Assembly: GCF_900116645.1 (NCBI RefSeq)
Contig: NZ_FPBO01000005.1
Coordinates: forward strand, 1 to 64,000
From: Pseudoduganella namucuonensis
Lineage (GTDB): Bacteria > Pseudomonadota > Gammaproteobacteria > Burkholderiales > Burkholderiaceae_D
DNA length: 64,000 bases
Direction: 5' to 3'
The notes below the pieces were generated by a model. It was not told where the DNA came from. It searched no databases and saw nothing but the letters and a program-made list of their open reading frames with translations. Both the position numbers and the translations under genes were made by a program. The first letter of the stretch is position 1; every line of letters begins with the position of its first letter. Positions 24,606 to 33,897 of the stretch are shown here, one piece after another.

Positions 24606-26294
24606 CTAGGGCGCGGTCATGCGGAAATAATCGACGTCGAGGTGGGAGGCCGGGTTGCCCGCGCGGTCGCCCACGCTGAACAAGCCGACCTGCGCGCCCA
24701 CCCAGCCGCCTTTGCCGATCTGGTACGCCGGCGCCACCGGCGTGAAGACGGCGTTGTCCGTGCTGTAGGAGAACGTGGCCATGCCGCCGTCGGCGATGCC
24801 CACCCGCAGGTACAGCGCGGAGGGCGCGGACGCCAGCACCACGCGGGTCTCTTCCGTGCAGGGCGGGCCGAATTGCCGGAACGGCCCGCACTGGGTGTAG
24901 ACCAGCTGCGTGGCGGTGGCGGTCTTGCGCAAGCCTATCCAGGCGTACTGGATGGCGTTGACGATCAGGCCCGCGCGGTCGCCCTCGGCGGCGTTGGCCA
25001 GCTCGATGCGCGTGTCGGCCATGAAAACGGGCGCCGGCAGCTTCTGCGACAGGATCGCCGGCGAGTTGCGCACGAAGTCCTTGGCCTCGGGCACGGCCTG
25101 CGTGTGCAGGCGCAGCATGCCGGGGCGCGCGGCCAGCGAGTACCAATCCGGCTTGCTGTTGGCGTTCCACTGCCATTGCAGGCCGAGCCTGGGCTGGTCG
25201 AACTCGTCGCCGGCGGGCTGCGTCTTGACGGGGAAGCCGGCCACCGGTTTCTTGTGGGTCGACACCGGCTGGCCGGCGCCGGGCAGGCGGCTGTCCTCGC
25301 CGATCACGGGCCAGCCGTCGCGCCAGCGCATGGGCTGCAGGTGCACGATGCGGCCGTAGGTCTTCTTGTCCTGGAAATGCAGGAACCAGTCGCCGCCGTC
25401 CTGGGCGCGCACCCAGGCGCCCTGGTGCGGGCCGTTGACGGCGGTGTCGCCCTGGACCAGCACCGTGCGCGACTCGTAGGGGCCGTCGATGGAGCGGGAG
25501 CGGAACACCATCTGGTATCCCTGCTCGACGCCGCCGGCCGGGGCGAACACATAGTAGTAGCCGTCGGCCTTGTAGAGTTTGGGGCCCTCCAGCGTGTGCA
25601 CGCCCGGCAGCTTGTGGCCGTCGATGACGAAGGGGCCGCGCTCGTCGAGCATGCGGGTGGCGTCGGGCGACATGGCGCGCAGCGTCAGCATGTTGTTGAT
25701 GCCGGCGCGGCTGCCCGCCCAGCCATGCATCAGGTAGGCCTTGCCGTCGTCGTCCCACAGCGGGGCCGGGTCGATGATGCCCTTGCCGGCCAGGAGCAGG
25801 CGCGGCGCGCTCCACGGGCCGGCGAAGCGTTCGGCCGTCATGACGAAGACGCCCAGGTCCGGGTCCGGGTAGAAGATCCAGAACTTGCCGTCGTGGTGGC
25901 GCAGGCAGGGCGCCCACACGCCCTTGGCGAACTGCGGAACCGCGTAGCGCTCGGCGGGCACCAGCGCGGGCAGCGCGTGGCCCACCAGTTCCCAGTTCAC
26001 CAGGTCCTTCGACTCCAGCAGCGGCAGGCCGGGGGTCTGGTTGAAGCTGGAGGAGGTCATGTAATAGGTGTCGCCCACGCGTATCGCGTCCGGGTCGGCG
26101 TAGTCCGCGTGCAGGATGGGATTGCGGTAGCGGCCGTCGCCCAGGTCCGCCACCCAGGGGCCGGCGGCGGGCGCCGCCGTTGCCGAAGCCGGGGCGCGGT
26201 CCAGGCTCTGGCACGCGGCCAGCGCGAGCGGCAGCAGGAGGCCCAGCGCGGTCTTCGCGCCCGGGCGTGTCGGCCGTTGATTCAAGGTTGCCAT
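24606..26294 (-). CDS. GH43-family glycoside hydrolase lipoprotein
   Basis: This 562-residue protein has a lipoprotein signal (LPLALAAC, C28), a five-bladed propeller and a C-terminal beta-sandwich (about 370-560). The GH43 triad is visible: base D67 in NPILHADYADPDA, the pKa-modulating Asp in IIDPAPLW, and acid E236 in LEGPKLYK. GH43 enzymes remove arabinose, xylose or galactose side chains. The long C-terminal sandwich (FDQPRLGLQWQWNAN, ending in DVDYFRM) is the DUF1349/GH43_C2-like module of several subfamilies. It starts 22 bp after GH97 and shares that gene's operator. Substrate not assigned. Confidence 0.9.
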   Translation of the reverse strand: MATLNQRPTRPGAKTALGLLLPLALAACQSLDRAPASATAAPAAGPWVADLGDGRYRNPILHADYADPDAIRVGDTYYMTSSSFNQTPGLPLLESKDLVNWELVGHALPALVPAERYAVPQFAKGVWAPCLRHHDGKFWIFYPDPDLGVFVMTAERFAGPWSAPRLLLAGKGIIDPAPLWDDDGKAYLMHGWAGSRAGINNMLTLRAMSPDATRMLDERGPFVIDGHKLPGVHTLEGPKLYKADGYYYVFAPAGGVEQGYQMVFRSRSIDGPYESRTVLVQGDTAVNGPHQGAWVRAQDGGDWFLHFQDKKTYGRIVHLQPMRWRDGWPVIGEDSRLPGAGQPVSTHKKPVAGFPVKTQPAGDEFDQPRLGLQWQWNANSKPDWYSLAARPGMLRLHTQAVPEAKDFVRNSPAILSQKLPAPVFMADTRIELANAAEGDRAGLIVNAIQYAWIGLRKTATATQLVYTQCGPFRQFGPPCTEETRVVLASAPSALYLRVGIADGGMATFSYSTDNAVFTPVAPAYQIGKGGWVGAQVGLFSVGDRAGNPASHLDVDYFRMTAP

Positions 26295-26316
26295 TGCGTG
26301 TCTGTCCTTGTGAGCT

Positions 26317-28218
26317 TTATTGCGCGGGGCGCAGCCAGATGGCCTGGCCGCCGGAGGCCAGCAGCGAGGCGTCGATGACGGTCGTGGAGTCCACCTTCAT
26401 TTTACGCACCGCGACCTTGGTTTTCGTGTCCAGGGCCGGATCGTCGGCGTAGATGTGGGCCACGTACTGCCTGCCCTTGTCGAGGAAGTCGAGCTTGATC
26501 TTCAGCTTGCGGCTGTCGTTGTTCGTGATCGTGCCGACGAACCATTCGGCGCCCTTGCGGCGGGCGGTGGTGACGAACTGGCCGGGCTGGCCCTGCGGCA
26601 CGCGCGTCTCGTCCCAGGTCGCCGGTATGCGGTCCCAGAATTCGAGCTCGGGGCCGTGGTCGGACATCTCCGGCTTGTCGTACCAGTACAAGGTTTGCAG
26701 CGGGCTGTAATAGATCGCCGCCAGCGCCAATTGGTGCGCGTGCGTGGTCTTGATGCGCGGATCGTAGTAGCAGATCGTGTAGTCGGCGGCCCCCGCCAGG
26801 TAGCGCGTGAACGGCAGCACGGTGTTGTGGGTGGCGTCCGGCATCTCCTCGTTGCCCCGCACGCCCTCGGATGTGAGCAGGTTGGGCCAGGTGCGCTGTT
26901 CGCCCGTGGGGCGCCAGTCGTCGTGGATGTTGACCATGATGCCGGCGTCGGCCGCCTGGCGGATCGCCTTTTCCACCCACGTGGTCCAGCGGTGCGAACC
27001 GACCTGCACGAAGCCGAACTTCACGCCCTTCACGCCCCAGTCGCGGTAGGTCTGGAACAGCGTGTCCGACTGCGCCAGCAAGGCTTGCTGGTTCACGTAC
27101 AGCCACACGCCGATGCCGCGCTCCTTGCCGTACTGGATGATGCCGGGCAGGTCGAAGTCCGGTATCGCCACCTTGGTCGCGTCCGAGTCGAAGGAGAAGG
27201 CGGGGCCGTACCACTTCCAGTCGAACAGGATGTATTGCAGGCCGTGGCGCGCGGCGAAATCGATGTTGGCGCGGGCGTCCTTCGTGGTCTGCGTCATCAC
27301 GCGCATGATCTTGCCGGGTTTGACCCAGCTCTCGTCCTTGATCCTGGACGGCTCGTTCAGGTTGAGGATGAAGTGGCTGTTCTCCGCCAGCCGCCCCGGC
27401 GTCTCGGCCACCATGATGCCGCGCCACGGCGTGGCGAACGGCGAGATCAGGTCGGCCGGGTCGTGCATGGAGGTGACGATGGTGTCGGCCTTGGTCGCGC
27501 TCAGCTTGAACTTGGTGCGCGCGTAGTCCACCATTTGCGCCTCCAGCAGGTTCACGTACAGGCCGCCGGGCAGCTCCAGCGTCAGCGGGCGCTCGGATTC
27601 GTCCGGCCAGTCCTTCAGCGGCAGCAGTTGGTAGGGCGCTTGCGCCCAGCCGTGGAACCAGGCCCTGGTGCCGGCCGGCATGGCGAATTCCGTGTTCTCC
27701 CGCTTGACGCGGTAGTACGTGCCTTTCTCGTTCTCGGGGAAGAAGTAGCGCAGCGCCACGCCCTCGTTGTAGGCGCGCGCCTCCAGCGTCACGCGGTACA
27801 TCGGATTGTCGTCCTTCACCATGGCGATGGCCACGGTGTTGTAATGGTCGCGGATCTCGGCGCGTTCGCCGGTGACGGGTTTCCAGCTGGTGTCCTTGCC
27901 GCCGCCGCTGACGGCGGTGATGGCCAGATTGTCGAACCACTTGTCGTGGCGGTCGATCTTCAGCGCCATCGCGCTTTCGGACAGGTGGTTGTCCAGTTCC
28001 AGGTCGAGCGCGGATTCGCGGACCACGGGACGGCCCTTGTAGCTGAGGGTATAGTAGAGTTCGCGCTTGCCCTGCGGGAAACGCTTCTGGTATATGCTCA
28101 GCTCCAGCCGCTTGTCCGGGGACGACAGGGTCGCGCGGCTTTGTTCGTCGATGGCCTGGCCGCGCGCCGCCATGGGTAGCAGGAGCGCGCTACAGAGCAG
28201 TAAAAGTGTTGTTTTCAT
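26317..28218 (-). CDS. GH97-family glycoside hydrolase
   Basis: This 633-residue protein has a signal peptide (MKTTLLLLCSALLLPMAARGQA), an N-terminal beta-super-sandwich (LSSPDKRLELSIYQ, PVVRESALDLELD), a TIM barrel (about 270-540; ILFDWKWYGPAFSFDS, WGVKGVKFGFVQ, RPTGEQRTWPNLLTSEGVRG) and a C-terminal sandwich. GH97 enzymes (SusB and relatives) are exo-alpha-glucosidases or alpha-galactosidases needing calcium. The position of the retaining nucleophile Asp (usually VDF) is Gly here (KFGF), and the common HEA before the RPTG motif is HDD. Mechanism and substrate are therefore unsure. ATG 28218 is preferred over upstream starts because of the signal peptide; the operator ends 19 bp upstream. 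Confidence 0.88.
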   Translation of the reverse strand: MKTTLLLLCSALLLPMAARGQAIDEQSRATLSSPDKRLELSIYQKRFPQGKRELYYTLSYKGRPVVRESALDLELDNHLSESAMALKIDRHDKWFDNLAITAVSGGGKDTSWKPVTGERAEIRDHYNTVAIAMVKDDNPMYRVTLEARAYNEGVALRYFFPENEKGTYYRVKRENTEFAMPAGTRAWFHGWAQAPYQLLPLKDWPDESERPLTLELPGGLYVNLLEAQMVDYARTKFKLSATKADTIVTSMHDPADLISPFATPWRGIMVAETPGRLAENSHFILNLNEPSRIKDESWVKPGKIMRVMTQTTKDARANIDFAARHGLQYILFDWKWYGPAFSFDSDATKVAIPDFDLPGIIQYGKERGIGVWLYVNQQALLAQSDTLFQTYRDWGVKGVKFGFVQVGSHRWTTWVEKAIRQAADAGIMVNIHDDWRPTGEQRTWPNLLTSEGVRGNEEMPDATHNTVLPFTRYLAGAADYTICYYDPRIKTTHAHQLALAAIYYSPLQTLYWYDKPEMSDHGPELEFWDRIPATWDETRVPQGQPGQFVTTARRKGAEWFVGTITNNDSRKLKIKLDFLDKGRQYVAHIYADDPALDTKTKVAVRKMKVDSTTVIDASLLASGGQAIWLRPAQ

Positions 28219-28236
28219 GGGATTGCCGTCTCCACC

Positions 28237-28250
28237 TGTTATCGATAACA
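28237..28250. promoter_or_regulatory. LacI-type operator of the GH97-GH43 operon
   Basis: TGTTATCGATAACA is an exact consensus palindrome, 19 bp before the GH97 start. The rest of the 28219-28421 divergent spacer holds two TCCCTA half-sites (28321-28326, 28343-28348) on the chemosensory side. Confidence 0.85.
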
Positions 28251-28421
28251 GTATAGCACCCGGATTTCGCGGAATGCAAAGCTTTTTGTCGGCGCGCGCC
28301 GCCATCAGCCTATCAGGCCATCCCTACCCCCAAATCGGCCTTTCCCTACTTTGGCGTCCGGTCCGGAGGTGCTACCGTCTCGACCCATCGAGGCGGCCCG
28401 GCGGGGCGAAAAGGGGGGGCG

Positions 28422-31400
28422 GTGGAGCGGACAGGCATGCATGAAACGCTGGCGGCGCAGTTGCGGCTGCGCTGCGGGGTCGAGTCGGAGGCGGCGTGGC
28501 GCGCGCTGCTGGCCGAGTTGCCGGCAGCGCGCGCGCTGCCGGGCATGCCGCCCAGGGTGGCGGCGCTGCTGGACGGCCTGGAGCCGCTGATGGCCGACAT
28601 CGGCCGCCGCTACGACGGCCGCGGCGCCGAACTCGCCAGCCGTGAGCGGGCCCTCGATTCGGTGCGGCGGGCGACGGCCGAGCTGCTGCGGCACGACGGC
28701 GCGGTGCGGGAGCCGCCCGCCGACGACGACCTGGAGGGCTGGTCGGCGCTGCTGCCGGACCTGGCGCGGCGCCAGCAGGCCGGCCGGATGGAATTGCTGA
28801 ACCAGCGCTTCGCGCTCGACCAGCACGCCATCGTCAGCATCGCCGACACCGGGCGCCGCATGGTCTACGTCAACGACAAGTTTTGCCTGGTCACCGGCTA
28901 CCAGCGGCGCGAGCTGCTGGGCCAAAGCTACGCCATGCTCGACTCGGGCCAGCACGACGCCGCCTATTTCGACGAGGTCTGGCGCACTGTCGAGCGGGGC
29001 CAGGTGTGGCACGGCGAGGTGCACAACCACGCCAAGGGCGGACGGCCGTATTGCGTCTACGCCACGGTGGTGCCCTTCCTGGACGGGCAGGGCCGCCCCT
29101 ACCAGTACGTCTCGATCGAGACCGACATCACGGAAAACAAATTCCTCTCGGAAATCGTGGCCACCAGCGAGCGCCAGTACCGCAACCTGGTCGACAGCCT
29201 GCGGGAGGTGGTGTTCCAGACCGACGCGCGCGGCTACTGGAGCTTCGTCAATCCGGCCTGGACCGGGATCACCGGCTACACGGTGGACCAGACGCTGGGC
29301 CACGCTTTCGCCGACTTCGTCCACCCCGACGACCAGCCGCTGGCGCGCCGCCGGTTCGCCCGCCTGCTGGCCGGCCGGCGCCGCCCGTTGACGGCCGAGA
29401 TCCGCTACCGTACCCGCGACGGCGGGCTGCGCTGGCTGGAGATCCACGCGCGCGCCGAGGTGGGCGAGGGCGGCCGGGTCAATGGCATGGGCGGCACGCT
29501 GCGCGACGTCTCGGAGCGCCACCAGGCGGCCCAGCAGATCAGGGAAAACCTCAGTTTCGTCGACGCCCTGTTCGATTCCATCCCGCTGCCGATCAGCCTG
29601 AAGGACGCGGACGGCCGCTTCGTGCGGGTCAACCGGGCCTACGGCGCCTTCTTCGGCATGTCGATCGAGGCGCTGCGCGGCAAGACCGTGCGCGACGTGC
29701 TGCCGCCCGGCGTGGGCGAGGTGCACGCCGGCGGCGACCGCCACGTGCTGGAGACCGGCGAGCCGTGGATCCGCCAGGACAGCTTCGCGCCGCCCGGCGG
29801 CGGCGAGCCGGTCGACATCCACGTCAGCAAGGCCGTGCTGCGCGGCGCGGACCAGCGCATCCGCGGCGTCATCACCGTGACGGTGGACGTGACGGCGCAG
29901 GCGGCGGCGGTGCGCGCGCTGCGGCAGGCCAAGGAGGCGGCCGACGCCGCCAGCCAGGCGAAAAGCGACTTCCTGGCCAATATGAGCCACGAGATCCGCA
30001 CGCCCCTGAACAGCGTGATCGGCATGGCGCTGCTGGCCATGAAGACCAGGCTGACGCCCAGGCAGCACGACTACCTGGACAAGATCCGGCTGTCGGGCGA
30101 GCACCTGCTGGCGCTGATCGACGACATCCTCGACTTCTCCAAGATCGAGGCCGGCATGCTGACCCTGGAGCGGGCCCCGTTCGACCTGGAGCTGGTGCTG
30201 GCCAACGTGCTGGCGCAGGTGTCGGGCCGGGCCGCCGCCAAGGGCCTGCGGCTCGACAGCGCGCTGGAGCCGGACGTGGCCTGCCACTTGGGCGGCGACG
30301 CGCTGCGCCTGAGCCAGGTGTTGATCAATTTGATGGGCAACGCCGTCAAGTTCACCGAGCGCGGCGGGGTCGGCATGCGGGTCGCCGCGCTGGAGCAGGA
30401 CGAGGCGTCCTGCCTGCTGCACTTCTCGGTGCGCGACAGCGGCATCGGCATGACGGCGCAACAGCTGGAGCGCCTGTTCCAGTCTTTCCAGCAGGGCGAC
30501 AGCTCGACCACGCGCAAATACGGCGGCACCGGCCTGGGCCTGGCGATCAGCAAGCGCCTGGTCGAGCAGATGGGCGGACAGATCGGCGTCGAGAGCGAGG
30601 CGGGGAGGGGCAGCCGCTTCTGGTTCACGCTGCGGCTGGACAAGGAGGCGCCGCCGCCGCCGCGGGCCGCGCCCCTCGCGGTCCCGCTGGCGGCGGCGCT
30701 GCGCGGCATGCGGGTGCTGGTGGTGGAGGACCACGAGTTCAACCAGCAGGTGGCGCGCGAATTCCTGGAGGACGCCGGGGTGCTGGTGGCGCTGGCCGGC
30801 AACGGCATGGAGGCGCTGGCCCTGCTGGCCCGCGAGCGCTACGACTGCGTGCTGATGGACGTGCAGATGCCGGTGCTGGACGGGGTGGAAACGGTGCGCC
30901 GCATGCGCGCCGACCCGGCGCTGGCGGGCGTCAGGGTGGTGGCGATGACGGCCAACGCCCGCGGCCAGGACCGGGAGCGCTGCCTGGCGGCCGGCATGGA
31001 CGAGTTCATCAGCAAACCGGTGGCGCCGGACCGGTTGTACGCGGCGCTGGCCGGGCGGGCGGCCGACGCGGACGCGGCGCCGCCACCCGCGCCGGACGGG
31101 GCCGAGCCCGAGGTGCTCAGCCTCGAAGTGCTGGCCGAGAGCTTCGACGGCCGGGCGGACCGCATGCGCCAGTTCGCGCGGCGCTATGTGGAGACGGCGC
31201 GCGCCGGATTGGCCGAGGCCGGCGAGGCGCTGGCGCGCGGCGACCTGGCCGGCGCGGCCGCGCTGGCGCACCGTTGCAAGCCGGGCGCCATGGCGGTGGG
31301 CGCGCTGCAGGCGCTGCGGCTGTGGCAGGCGCTGGAGGACCAGGGCGAGGGGGGCTGCCCGGAGCGGGCCGGCGCGCTGGCGGCCGAGCTGGCGGAGGCG

Positions 31401-31463
31401 CTGGAGCGGGTCGCGCGGCGCGTCGAGGCCGAATTCCCGGCCGGGCCGGATGGCCGGGGGTAG
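28422..31463 (+). CDS. PAS-containing hybrid sensor histidine kinase with receiver and Hpt domains
   Basis: This 1013-residue protein has a helical N-terminus (1-120), three PAS domains with PAC-like ends (about 125-245, 248-370, 375-495), and HisKA with phospho-acceptor H523 in MSHEIRTPLNS. An HATPase domain (N-box LMGNAVKFTE; GTGLGLAISKRL), a receiver (about 760-880, D813 in LMDVQMP) and a C-terminal Hpt domain with H950 in AHRCKPGA follow. It is a complete cytoplasmic phosphorelay with no transmembrane segment. The start may be GTG 28422 (after a GGGGGGG ribosome-binding site) or ATG 28437. The stand-alone receiver 134 bp downstream is a likely partner. It is transcribed away from the GH97 operon. 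Confidence 0.93.
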   Translation: MERTGMHETLAAQLRLRCGVESEAAWRALLAELPAARALPGMPPRVAALLDGLEPLMADIGRRYDGRGAELASRERALDSVRRATAELLRHDGAVREPPADDDLEGWSALLPDLARRQQAGRMELLNQRFALDQHAIVSIADTGRRMVYVNDKFCLVTGYQRRELLGQSYAMLDSGQHDAAYFDEVWRTVERGQVWHGEVHNHAKGGRPYCVYATVVPFLDGQGRPYQYVSIETDITENKFLSEIVATSERQYRNLVDSLREVVFQTDARGYWSFVNPAWTGITGYTVDQTLGHAFADFVHPDDQPLARRRFARLLAGRRRPLTAEIRYRTRDGGLRWLEIHARAEVGEGGRVNGMGGTLRDVSERHQAAQQIRENLSFVDALFDSIPLPISLKDADGRFVRVNRAYGAFFGMSIEALRGKTVRDVLPPGVGEVHAGGDRHVLETGEPWIRQDSFAPPGGGEPVDIHVSKAVLRGADQRIRGVITVTVDVTAQAAAVRALRQAKEAADAASQAKSDFLANMSHEIRTPLNSVIGMALLAMKTRLTPRQHDYLDKIRLSGEHLLALIDDILDFSKIEAGMLTLERAPFDLELVLANVLAQVSGRAAAKGLRLDSALEPDVACHLGGDALRLSQVLINLMGNAVKFTERGGVGMRVAALEQDEASCLLHFSVRDSGIGMTAQQLERLFQSFQQGDSSTTRKYGGTGLGLAISKRLVEQMGGQIGVESEAGRGSRFWFTLRLDKEAPPPPRAAPLAVPLAAALRGMRVLVVEDHEFNQQVAREFLEDAGVLVALAGNGMEALALLARERYDCVLMDVQMPVLDGVETVRRMRADPALAGVRVVAMTANARGQDRERCLAAGMDEFISKPVAPDRLYAALAGRAADADAAPPPAPDGAEPEVLSLEVLAESFDGRADRMRQFARRYVETARAGLAEAGEALARGDLAGAAALAHRCKPGAMAVGALQALRLWQALEDQGEGGCPERAGALAAELAEALERVARRVEAEFPAGPDGRG

Positions 31464-31477
31464 GGGAATTCCTACCC
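31458..31477. promoter_or_regulatory. palindromic site TAGGGGAATTCCTA (candidate operator)
   Basis: GGGTAGG and CCTACCC flank GGAATT and overlap the kinase stop codon. There is no T-run, so a terminator is unlikely. It shares the core TAGGGRWATTCCTA with the site at 31553-31566, both upstream of the receiver gene. Confidence 0.5.
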
Positions 31478-31552
31478 GTCCCGTCGGATCGCCTTACGGG
31501 GATATCAAGATTTCCCGATGGATAAATATAATGATAGTAGGCAGCATCCTAG

Positions 31553-31566
31553 TAGGGATATTCCTA
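31553..31566. promoter_or_regulatory. second palindromic site TAGGGATATTCCTA (candidate operator)
   Basis: This near-palindrome lies 31 bp upstream of the receiver gene start and 92 bp from its twin at 31461-31474. The surrounding 31500-31560 is much more AT-rich than its neighbours, as expected of a promoter. Confidence 0.5.
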
Positions 31567-31597
31567 ACACGAACCGCCGACCGGCCGACAGACTCCG

Positions 31598-32026
31598 ATG
31601 ATGCAAGATAGCGTTACCTCGATTCCCCACCATTACCGGCACGCGCTGCTGATCGATGACGACGTGTTCACGCTCGACATGGTGGCGCTGCGGCTAGAGG
31701 ACCTGGGGGTGGCGCGCGTCACCAAGGCCGGCGGCGGCGAGCAGGGACTGCGCGCGCTGGGGCCGGACGGCACCGGGGCGGACCTGATCGTCTGCGACAT
31801 CAACATGCCGCGCATGGACGGTTTCCAGCTGATGGAACTGCTGGCGGCCAGGCGCGTGGGCTGCCCCATCATCCTGATGTCGGGCCTGGCGCAGCGCTTC
31901 ATCGACTCGGCCCAGCTGATGGCCCGCTTCCACCACCTGAACATCCTGGGCGCCCTGAAAAAGCCGCTCGACAAGCGCGAGCTGGCGCAACTCTTGGCGC
32001 GCCCGCCGGCGCCGGCGGCGCCATGA
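31598..32026 (+). CDS. single-domain response regulator
   Basis: This 142-residue protein is a stand-alone receiver with acidic DDD (20-22), phospho-acceptor D67 in [12 protein letters not shown], the switch Ser in LMSGLA and Lys in ALKKPLDK. It has no output domain, so it probably passes phosphate or binds a partner, as CheY-like proteins do. It overlaps the next gene by 4 bp (ATGA), so the two are translationally coupled. Confidence 0.9.
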   Translation: MMQDSVTSIPHHYRHALLIDDDVFTLDMVALRLEDLGVARVTKAGGGEQGLRALGPDGTGADLIVCDINMPRMDGFQLMELLAARRVGCPIILMSGLAQRFIDSAQLMARFHHLNILGALKKPLDKRELAQLLARPPAPAAP

Positions 32027-33174
32027 GCGCGCGCTGGCGCCGGCCGGCCCTGCCGCGCGGGATGGACGGCGCGGCGGCCCTGGGCGTGTTCTGGCCGGCG
32101 GCGCTGGCGGCGCTGTTCGCCGCGCTGCCGCTGTGGCAGCGCCGCGGCCTGCCCGAGGCCATCGCGCTGGCGGGCGTGCTGGCCTGCTCGGCGCTGCTGG
32201 CCTGGCGCCTGGCGCGGCGCGCCGGGGAGGCGGCCGCCAGCGACGGCACGGCGCTGGCCGCGCGCGCCACGCTGGACGGCGCGGAACAGCTGGTGGGCGG
32301 CGTGCTGCCCGTGTGGCGCCGCCATGTGCAGGCCGTCAACGCGCAGACCGAGGAGGCCGTCAATCAGCTGCTGGCCAGCTTCAGTTCATTGCTGCAGCAA
32401 TTCAGGACGGCCGGCTTCACCGGCGCCGACGATCCGGCCAACGGCGAAATCACGCTCAGCCTGCTCACCCTGTGCGAGCGCGAACTGGGCCCGGTGATCC
32501 GCTGCCTGGAAACGGTGGTGGGCAGCAAGGCCGGCCTGCTCGAGCATGTGCGCGCGCTGGCCGAGGCCACCGACGAATTGCAGGAACTGGCCGACGAGGT
32601 CAGGAAGATCGCCGCCCAGACCAACCTGCTGGCCATCAACGCCTCGATCGAGGCGGCGCGGGCCGGCCAGGCCGGACGCGGCTTCGCCGTCATCGCCGGC
32701 GAGGTGCGCACGCTGTCGCAGTCCTCGGCCACCATCGGCGCCCGCATCACCCAGCGCATGGCCGACATCTCCGGCACCATGCGCCTGACGCTGGCGGCCG
32801 CGGCCAAGGCGGCCGACGACGACCGCGACGCCATCGGCGCCTCCGGCGGCGTGGTGGACGACGTGCTCGGCCACGTGCGCGAGCTGGCCCATTCGGCCGA
32901 CCAGATGCGCGCCCGCGGCAACGCCATCCGGCGCGACGTCGAGAACCTGCTGGTGGCGCTGCAGTTCCAGGACCGCGTCCGCCAGATGCTGGAGGTGGTC
33001 GACGCCGACATGGGGCGCCTGGGCCACGACCTCGAACAGGCCGGCGCGGCGGGCCTGCCGCCGCTGGCCGCCTGGCTGGGCGAGCTCGAATCGCGTTACA
33101 CCATGGAGGACGAGCGGCGGGGCCACGCAGCGCAGCCCCTGCCGGCGCCCGGCGACGAGCTGACATTCTTCTGA
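32023..33174 (+). CDS. methyl-accepting-chemotaxis-like signalling protein
   Basis: This 383-residue protein has two hydrophobic segments near the N-terminus (about 18-37 and 45-62) with no periplasmic sensor between them. A long helical region follows with a shortened MCP signalling tip ([35 protein letters not shown]) and another helical segment ending [15 protein letters not shown]. There is no HAMP domain. The tip matches the CheA/CheW-binding hairpin, but the protein is short and may sense from the cytoplasm or membrane. It overlaps the preceding receiver gene and lies in the same run as CheY, CheA and CheW. Confidence 0.82.
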   Translation: MSARWRRPALPRGMDGAAALGVFWPAALAALFAALPLWQRRGLPEAIALAGVLACSALLAWRLARRAGEAAASDGTALAARATLDGAEQLVGGVLPVWRRHVQAVNAQTEEAVNQLLASFSSLLQQFRTAGFTGADDPANGEITLSLLTLCERELGPVIRCLETVVGSKAGLLEHVRALAEATDELQELADEVRKIAAQTNLLAINASIEAARAGQAGRGFAVIAGEVRTLSQSSATIGARITQRMADISGTMRLTLAAAAKAADDDRDAIGASGGVVDDVLGHVRELAHSADQMRARGNAIRRDVENLLVALQFQDRVRQMLEVVDADMGRLGHDLEQAGAAGLPPLAAWLGELESRYTMEDERRGHAAQPLPAPGDELTFF

Positions 33175-33226
33175 ACCCGACCCCCATGGCGGCGCGGACA
33201 TACCAATAACAGCAATAGGGGACAGC

Positions 33227-33595
33227 ATGGCAAAACTCATCATGATAGTGGACGACTCCGCCTCGCTGCGGCAGGTGGTGGGCTTGACGCTCAAGGACGC
33301 CGGCTACGACGTGCTGGAGGGGGCGGACGGCAGCGACGCCCTGTCCAAGCTCAAGGGGCAGAAGGTGCACCTGATCATCAGCGACGTCAACATGCCCAAC
33401 ATGGACGGCATCGCCTTCGTGCGGGAGGTCAAGCAACTGCCGAACTACCGCTTCACGCCCATCATCATGCTGACCACCGAGTCGCAGGAGGAGAAGAAGC
33501 GCCAGGGCCAGGAGGCCGGCGCCAGGGCGTGGCTGGTCAAGCCGTTCAAGCCGCAACTGCTGCTGACGGCGGTGCAGAAGCTGGTCCTGCCTTGA
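33227..33595 (+). CDS. CheY-like response regulator
   Basis: This 122-residue protein has the canonical CheY fold and length: acidic pair D9/D10, phospho-acceptor D53 in ISDVNMPNMDG, Thr in MLTTES and Lys in LVKPFKP. Among the receivers in this cluster it is the closest to a chemotaxis CheY and likely receives phosphate from the CheA encoded just downstream. Its stop codon overlaps the TTG start of the STAS gene. Confidence 0.92.
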   Translation: MAKLIMIVDDSASLRQVVGLTLKDAGYDVLEGADGSDALSKLKGQKVHLIISDVNMPNMDGIAFVREVKQLPNYRFTPIIMLTTESQEEKKRQGQEAGARAWLVKPFKPQLLLTAVQKLVLP

Positions 33596-33897
33596 GCGCG
33601 GCGGCGGACGCGGGCGCCTTGCGCATCGAGGGCGAAATGGGCATCTACAGCGCCGCGGAGTTGAAACGGCAACTGCTCGAGCGGCTGGCCGGCTCGCCGG
33701 AACTGGCGCTGGACCTGGCCGGCGTCTGCGAGTTCGACTGCGCCGGCGTGCAACTGTTGCTGCTGGCGCAGCGCGCCGCCCACGCCGCCGGCGGCGCGCT
33801 GCGCCTGCTCTCGCCCAGCGCGGCCGTGGTGGAGGCGCTCGAGCTGCTCGGCCTGGGCGAGCGCCTCGGCCTGGCCGCCGGCGGGGCCCTGCCATGA
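33592..33897 (+). CDS. STAS-domain protein
   Basis: This protein has about 101 residues and a single STAS domain (ALRIEGEMGIYSAAELKRQL, LALDLAGVCEFDCAGVQLLL). In anti-sigma-antagonist STAS proteins the conserved position after Asp is a phosphorylatable Ser (DSxG); here it is Cys (DCAG), so classical kinase control looks lost. Start TTG 33592 is chosen because it overlaps the CheY stop (TTGA) and homology begins right after. The end overlaps cheA by 4 bp. STAS genes are often found beside cheA in such clusters, but the role is not settled. Confidence 0.8.
   Translation: MSAAADAGALRIEGEMGIYSAAELKRQLLERLAGSPELALDLAGVCEFDCAGVQLLLLAQRAAHAAGGALRLLSPSAAVVEALELLGLGERLGLAAGGALP

Noticed and set aside
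28305..31271. 988-residue minus-strand open frame opposite the hybrid kinase
   Set aside because: Shadow of the kinase; no family signature.
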